Assembly: GCF_020882245.1 (NCBI RefSeq)
Contig: NC_083597.1
Location: 86,902,152 to 86,966,151, forward strand
Length of the DNA: 64,000 nucleotides
Direction: 5' to 3'
Origin: Rhopalosiphum padi
Lineage: Eukaryota > Arthropoda > Insecta > Hemiptera > Aphididae
Part shown: positions 58,366 to 64,000 of the stretch, piece after piece
How positions within the stretch are numbered: the stretch's first letter is position 1
How the letters are laid out: the number at the start of each line of letters is the position of its first letter
Program-made: the position numbers and the translations under genes
The notes under the pieces: generated by a model
Database searches by the model: none
What the model saw: the letters and a program-made list of their open reading frames with translations, nothing else
Told to the model about the DNA's origin: nothing

Positions 58366-60574
58366 ATGCCAGTGGATTTACATAGGCTCATACAAGGATG
58401 GTTGGAATTAGAAAGCGATCCTGGTTTGTTTACTTTACTTTTAGAAGATTTTGGAGTAAAAGGAGTTCAGTTAGAAGAGATTTATGACCTTCAAAAACCA
58501 TTAGACAGTCCAGTTTATGGTTTTATATTTTTGTTCCGATGGATTGAGGAGCGTCGTAGCCGCAGAAAAATTGTAGACCAAACTGATATATTTGTCAAGG
58601 ATGATGACGCTATTAACAGTATATTTTTCGCTCAACAAATGATACCTAATAGTTGTGCTACTCATGCCCTGCTGTCTATTTTGCTGAACTGTTCAGATAT
58701 ACATTTAGGTGAGACATTAGGACATCTTAAGGAGCATACTCGAGGTATGAACCCAGAAAATAAAGGTTGGGCTATTGGCAACACTCCTGAATTAGCACGA
58801 GCACATAATTCACACGCTATGCCTAAAAGTAGACCACGTATGGATAAAACACCAGGCTTAACAACTGGGCGATTTACCGGTGAAGCATATCACTTTGTCA
58901 GTTATGTGCCAATAAATGGTCATTTATATGAATTAGATGGATTGAAACCGTATCCCATGGACCATGGACCATGGGCTGAAGATGAAGATTGGACTGAAAA
59001 GTTTAGAAGAGTTATAAGTGATCGACTTGGAGCAGCTGCTGAATATAGTGATATACGATTCAATCTAATGGCTGTTGTTCCTGATAAACGATTGGCTATT
59101 ACTCACAAATTAAATATGCTCAAAACAAATAGACAAATTGTATTAGAAGCTTTACAACAACTTGTATTAGTAGATGACTTCGAAAAAAAAAGAAAAACCA
59201 ATGATAATGATCAATCGCCAAATAAATGTGTTAAAAAAGACATTTCACCCATTCCTGGCACATCAAAAGACTATAATGAAGAAAAGGTGATATGATTTGT
59301 TTCAATCTTCAAAAAAAAAAAAATTTAAACCTAATTAGTATGTGTAATTTAATTTAAACATACAGAATAAATTATTTGTTACCTTATTATGAGAATGTCA
59401 GTTAAAATTTTACATAAATGTACGATAGATTATTTAATGATACATTATAATAATTATCTCAGCCTCGAGGCTGATTTTTTATTCAAAAATTAACATGTCT
59501 TATTAAATCAAATTGAAAAATATATATTTTAAAATCAGTATAAAGTATTATATATGTGTACCAGTATAATTTATATAATAATATATTCATATGAAATATT
59601 TATATAACAGAAGTAAAACAAAGAATCACAATACCTACCATACATTAATAAACATAAAAATATTATGCGGTAAGTTAAACCCATTGAAGATTTTTTAATT
59701 CACTATCTCAATCAAATTTTACCTCAAATGCTACATTTTCTAAAGATACCTAATGCTGCTGAAACATAAATTGTCTTCAAAATTAATCATTCAATGTGTT
59801 ATAAAATTAGCTTTTTTTTCATGCAAAATCTAAAATTATGTTGAAATAATACTTAAATTTAATCATTCAATTATTTTTGTTTCCACATTTATATTAGATT
59901 TTTATCATTTTTCAGACGTGTCCAGAATCAAATAATATTGTAGTAATTCATGTACAATCATCAAGTGGTGGGTCAGAAGGTGATGGAAATCCAAAAGACA
60001 TAAAAAGTGTATGTCTAGAAGCAGGAGCTATGCCTAAAGGATGGGAAACTCCTTCAAGTCATTCTTCAGATAAAGAGGATAATAATGATCAACCATTGGA
60101 AAATAATTTAAAATCTAATCATACTTTTTCTCCTAAAGACCTATTAGCTCTAGTGAAAAATTTAGAACTTGAAATAAACATGAGTGAAGGTAATTTAATT
60201 AAAAATAATAAAACATTCTTCAAGTTATATATTTATTTAATTTTTTAGGTATCTTACGAGAAGAGAATGAAAAACGTAATAAATATAAAATTGATGATTG
60301 TCGACGTACACACAATTACGATCAGTTTATATGTACATTTTTAACTATGTTAGCCCAAAAAGGTATACTACCTGATTTAGTACAACAACATTTGGGTGCA
60401 CAAAAAAAAAATACTAGTGCGCAGCTTTCACTTTCTGTACAATCTCAATCTACAAATCAAACACAGGTGAAATCAAAATCCAATAAAACAAATTCAAAAA
60501 GTAATACTTCGTCAACTACAACAAGACTCAGGACAAAACGCAAGACAGCTACTAAAAAAGGACGTAAATCATGA
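58366..60574 (+). CDS. caly: Calypso/BAP1, PR-DUB histone H2A deubiquitinase
   Basis: Three exons in phase (58366-59286, 59916-60189, 60249-60574) encode 506 residues. Calypso, the insect BAP1, removes monoubiquitin from histone H2A as the catalytic subunit of the Polycomb PR-DUB complex with Asx. The N-terminal UCH (peptidase C12) domain spans about residues 1-240. Its active site is complete: the oxyanion Gln91 (FFAQQ), Cys97 in NSCATHALLS, His176 in AYHFVSYVP and Asp191 in YELDGLKPYP. A serine/acid-rich linker follows, then the C-terminal ULD-type helical region (exon 3: EENEKRNKYKIDDCRRTHNY through FLTMLAQKGILPDLVQQHLG), which distinguishes BAP1 and UCHL5 from short UCH enzymes, and a Lys/Arg-rich tail for DNA or nucleosome contact. 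The length fits insect calypso (about 470). An AATAAA lies at 60634, about 60 bases after the stop. Confidence 0.95.
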
Positions 60575-60633
60575 CAGGTCATTATTATTACTCGAGAATA
60601 TTTCACTTGAGTGTTTTATGTCATATTGGTGGA

Positions 60634-60639
60634 AATAAA
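60634..60639 (+). terminator. Poly(A) signal of calypso
   Basis: AATAAA lies 60 bases downstream of the calypso stop codon, a normal 3' UTR position. Confidence 0.5.
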
Positions 60640-60659
60640 TCTTTATACCTATTATAGGT

Positions 60660-63600
60660 ATTTTGCTATTTATATTGTTATAATACATCACTGCTATTAA
60701 CATTGTTATCATTCTATAGTTTTTAAATATAATAAGCAATTTATAACATGTTTAATAGCTTTGTCGTTAAACTAAAACATACTAACTTATTTTATATTAG
60801 TCATTAATAATACCTTAAAGAATTTGAATTGAGTGGTTAAAACTAATATTTGCTGTTCCTTTTGAAAAAATCTATGGGGTTAGTGATGAAATTATGAATG
60901 AATTCAGATTCAGTATGATTCAGTTGAATAAAGATCTCAAAAATCAAATAATATAAATGTTTGATTGTTGCTGTTTGAACATTTGGATGTTATTAAGTAC
61001 TTATTGTAGATCACAATTCACAAGTATTTTAATTTATTTAATTAAAATTAAATGTTTCATTTACAGCATTATTCCAAATGTTATCATAAGGTTATTAAAG
61101 ACATTTATTGTTATTTGGAAAATTTGTATCCACATAAAATTCTATTTATTTTCTTTACAATGTAAAGATATTTCTATGTATTTTAAATTTTGAGCAGGAG
61201 TGAAAAAACTGATGGTTTTATTTCAGAAAATATTTCATTTTAGGACAATATAATAAGTTTATTGAATTCTTTAACAATTAAAGGATAATATTTCAATCAC
61301 AATAGTAATATGGTTTTTGAAAAATTTGAAAGAAAAATAAATATTTTCATTAAATTTATCAAGTTAATACTAATATTTTAAAATTGTACAAATGCTTCAA
61401 CATTTTCATATGAATGATTGTTTAATAAGAATTTTGTTTTATATTTTATTTTGTATTACAAAATTTAAAAATCGCCATTATATCACAATCATAATCAAAT
61501 GAATTGAAAAAAATAAATGTATACAATTAGGTAATCAATTTCAGTATTACTCAACCATATTATTATAATTAAAATAAGTTAAGGTTAAGGACAAATGAAG
61601 TTTCAGTTTAAACGTAAATCTTTGCTTTAATTGTATAATTTTAAAAAGCATGATACACCTACTCGAATCTTATAAAATTCATTTAAAGATCTCTTCAGAA
61701 TGGTTTCCAAATTTCTATCAGTAATCATGATAATCCATTACATATAATATAATATTATGCCCACCTTTATTGTATCATCCACTTAAAATATTGGCAATCC
61801 AATATAATATTCACTTTATTAAATTATATTATTTATTATTATCTCTTATTTTATTTTTATATTAATTTGCAATAGTCTTATAATATATATATATTTATGT
61901 TTAATACATAAAATATATATTGTAATTAAATTTCTTACAACAATATAAACATGTTGTGTATAGTGGTAGAACATAAAACCGTATAATTAATTTATACTTT
62001 GCTTTGCATTATTTAGTTGCCTATCTTATAAATGCACTCAAATAAATGCTTATTATTTATTAATATAAATTCTTTTAGATCATTATTCATTAATAAATTA
62101 TAATAAATAATTGTTTAAGAATTAATAAAAGTAGTATAAAAACTAATAATAATTTAATATTTTTGATGTGCTGATTGAATTTTTGACAAAAATGTTCAAA
62201 TTCTTCTGAAATGGAAACATGGAAACTGATTAATTTGATAAAATACACTTAATTTCAAAATATCAAAAGCACAAAATAAATATTAAAATTACATTACAAT
62301 AAAACCTCATTAATATAATTCTTGTTTGCCTGTACTTTGCTTTATACTTATTATTAGTATTTTCATAAAAGTAAGATTAATTAAATCAATTTTGTGAACT
62401 ACTCAGTTTAAAAATTAAAAAACGTCTTTTTCCACATTTCTTCAAAGTTCTGCATGCTAAGATTATTTGAGATATCTGCGTGCATAAATTACCAAAGCAA
62501 TAAATATTAACAAAAGATACTGTAGTTTTAAAAAAAGTTATTATTAATTTCATATAAGAATAAAAACATTTTTTATTCAAATTAAAATAAATATTTTATC
62601 CATGTTTTTCTTCATTTACCTATAAAAACATTTTAAAATATGATTTATTAAATATACACAAAAAATATCTAAACTTTAAATACCATTTTAATATTTCTTG
62701 GTAATTTTTTAAAAATATTTTAGTTTCTATTGTTAAACTATTTAACAATAGTTTAAAAAAATAATAAGCATGAACTCATAATGTTATAAAATATTTTTAT
62801 CAAAAGAATATTTCATCTAAATTATTTGTTTTACATTAACAAATATTATAATATTTGATCATATAATCACATTAATTTTAGGGCGCTATTATTTTAAGTT
62901 AATGATGTATGATTTAGCATTTTAAAATAATTAAAGCCTAAAATATATATTTTCTCAAATAAGTAGGTAACCTTTTTTCACTTGAATTGCCTTTTCACAA
63001 CATACTTAGATTAATTAATACATCGATAGTGCGTGTGCTATTTATTATTATATTAATTTCCGTAGTTCTCGAAAGTATTATTCTTAAGACATACAATATA
63101 TTTCCCTGGCAGATTAATTTGACGAATGCAATTAGCTTGTTGATCATTGATTATTAGCTAAAGATTATTATAGTTGACTTTATCTTATTTAATAATACCT
63201 ACAGTTCAACATAGTTTCGTATGTCCACCGCTACCATAAATAACACGTTTACGTACATAGGTACTACATGATATTTAAAATTAACGTTATTACTGAAAAT
63301 GTTAAAAAAATTTTAATTGGGATGGATTTAAGTTTATATCTCAAAAAAACTTAGTTAAATGTTGGACGTGCACTAAAAAAAAATGTATTCAGTTTATTTA
63401 AAAACCAATCAACTTAATGTAATCCAATTCAAGAATTTTAAGCTTATTCACTATTGTGTGAAAAACTCAAGATCAACAGACAGATACTTCAATATTAAAC
63501 AAAACACTTTTGAACTTCCAAACGACTAAAAAAATTAAAACAAATAGTTACATTTTTTTCTTAACTTATATTTTTAACTATAAAACATTATGATATCTTA

Positions 63601-64000
63601 TCTAAATTTTTTATTGATTGATATTTTTTATTATTATTTACTTCTCTATTCATTTTATGTTACAATATTTTATAGGTGTATAATTATTTATAATTAACTT
63701 AAATTATTGACTATAAAAGATTATAATATTTCATATCAAGACCGATTGATTATTTTTATAAGATTATGTACTTTATAACCTCTATGCATTATTTTTGTAG
63801 TGTATGCCCTAATAATTTTTTTAATTAAAAAAAAATAAATTAATGTTTGTAATTTAAACTAGAAAACGATTAATTATACTATCTGAAACGATTCCAGTAC
63901 AAGAAAATCACTATCTAAAATAAGAGGCAATTCAAATGAATGATATTTCTGAAATCGGGAAGCAATAATTCGAGTAACATTAAAAAAAAAAAAAACATTA
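60660..64000. other. AT-rich DNA to the window end, no gene seen
   Basis: Frames at 60957-61193 and 62386-62580 are low-complexity and have no splice context. I see no transposon termini, tRNA or recognisable exon in this final stretch. It may contain introns or regulatory sequence of a gene outside the window. Confidence 0.45.

Overview
The window looks like nuclear DNA of a sap-sucking hemipteran insect, most likely an aphid. It is very AT-rich, its coding exons are short and separated by GT-AG introns, and it holds decayed eukaryotic transposons (hAT, Tc1/mariner-like, Helitron, LINE, a tRNA-derived SINE, KRBA2-like integrase). It also holds a secreted-protein gene made of phase-1 microexons, an architecture known from aphid salivary effectors. 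No bacterial features are present. Most single-frame open frames here are chance; the real genes are spliced, so I rebuilt them exon by exon from splice sites and reading phase.

The window has two compartments. The left three quarters (about 1-48.5 kb) are gene-poor and repeat-rich. In order they hold: an orphan promoter/first exon near 0.9 kb; four hairpins at 6.69-7.16 kb that look like a microRNA cluster; a secreted lipocalin-like gene (10.87-14.55 kb, +); a KRBA2-like integrase relic (15.9-16.6 kb); the first copy of a 2.2-kb inverted duplication carrying an intact 127-residue ORF (16.88-19.09 kb); a minus-strand microexon gene resembling the bicycle effectors (28.47 to 22.26 kb) whose long introns host a foldback-like element with tandem-repeat arms; a LINE 3' end and Helitron helicase relics (29.2-31.1 kb); a Tc1/mariner-like element split by a hAT element with a clean 8-bp target duplication (33.17-34.44 kb); GC-rich segments of unknown nature; a partial third copy of the duplication (39.5-40.8 kb); a SINE inserted beside a second Helitron relic (42.5-43.1 kb); and the second, inverted copy of the 2.2-kb unit (43.47-45.67 kb) with a degenerate relative next to it (46.0-46.7 kb).

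The right quarter (49.0-60.6 kb) is compact and conserved. It holds RFT1 (+, dolichol-linked oligosaccharide flipping in the ER), a galactose-mutarotase-like gene (-) that has lost all three expected catalytic residues, the nuclear-envelope protein gene NEMP (-), and calypso/BAP1 (+, histone H2A deubiquitinase of the PR-DUB complex). NEMP and calypso start back to back across 416 bp. These genes share no pathway. The rest, to 64 kb, is AT-rich DNA with no recognisable gene.

The most striking element is the phase-1 microexon gene: a signal-peptide exon and eight further small exons, every junction in phase 1, giving an open 111-residue secreted protein that simple ORF scanning would miss entirely.
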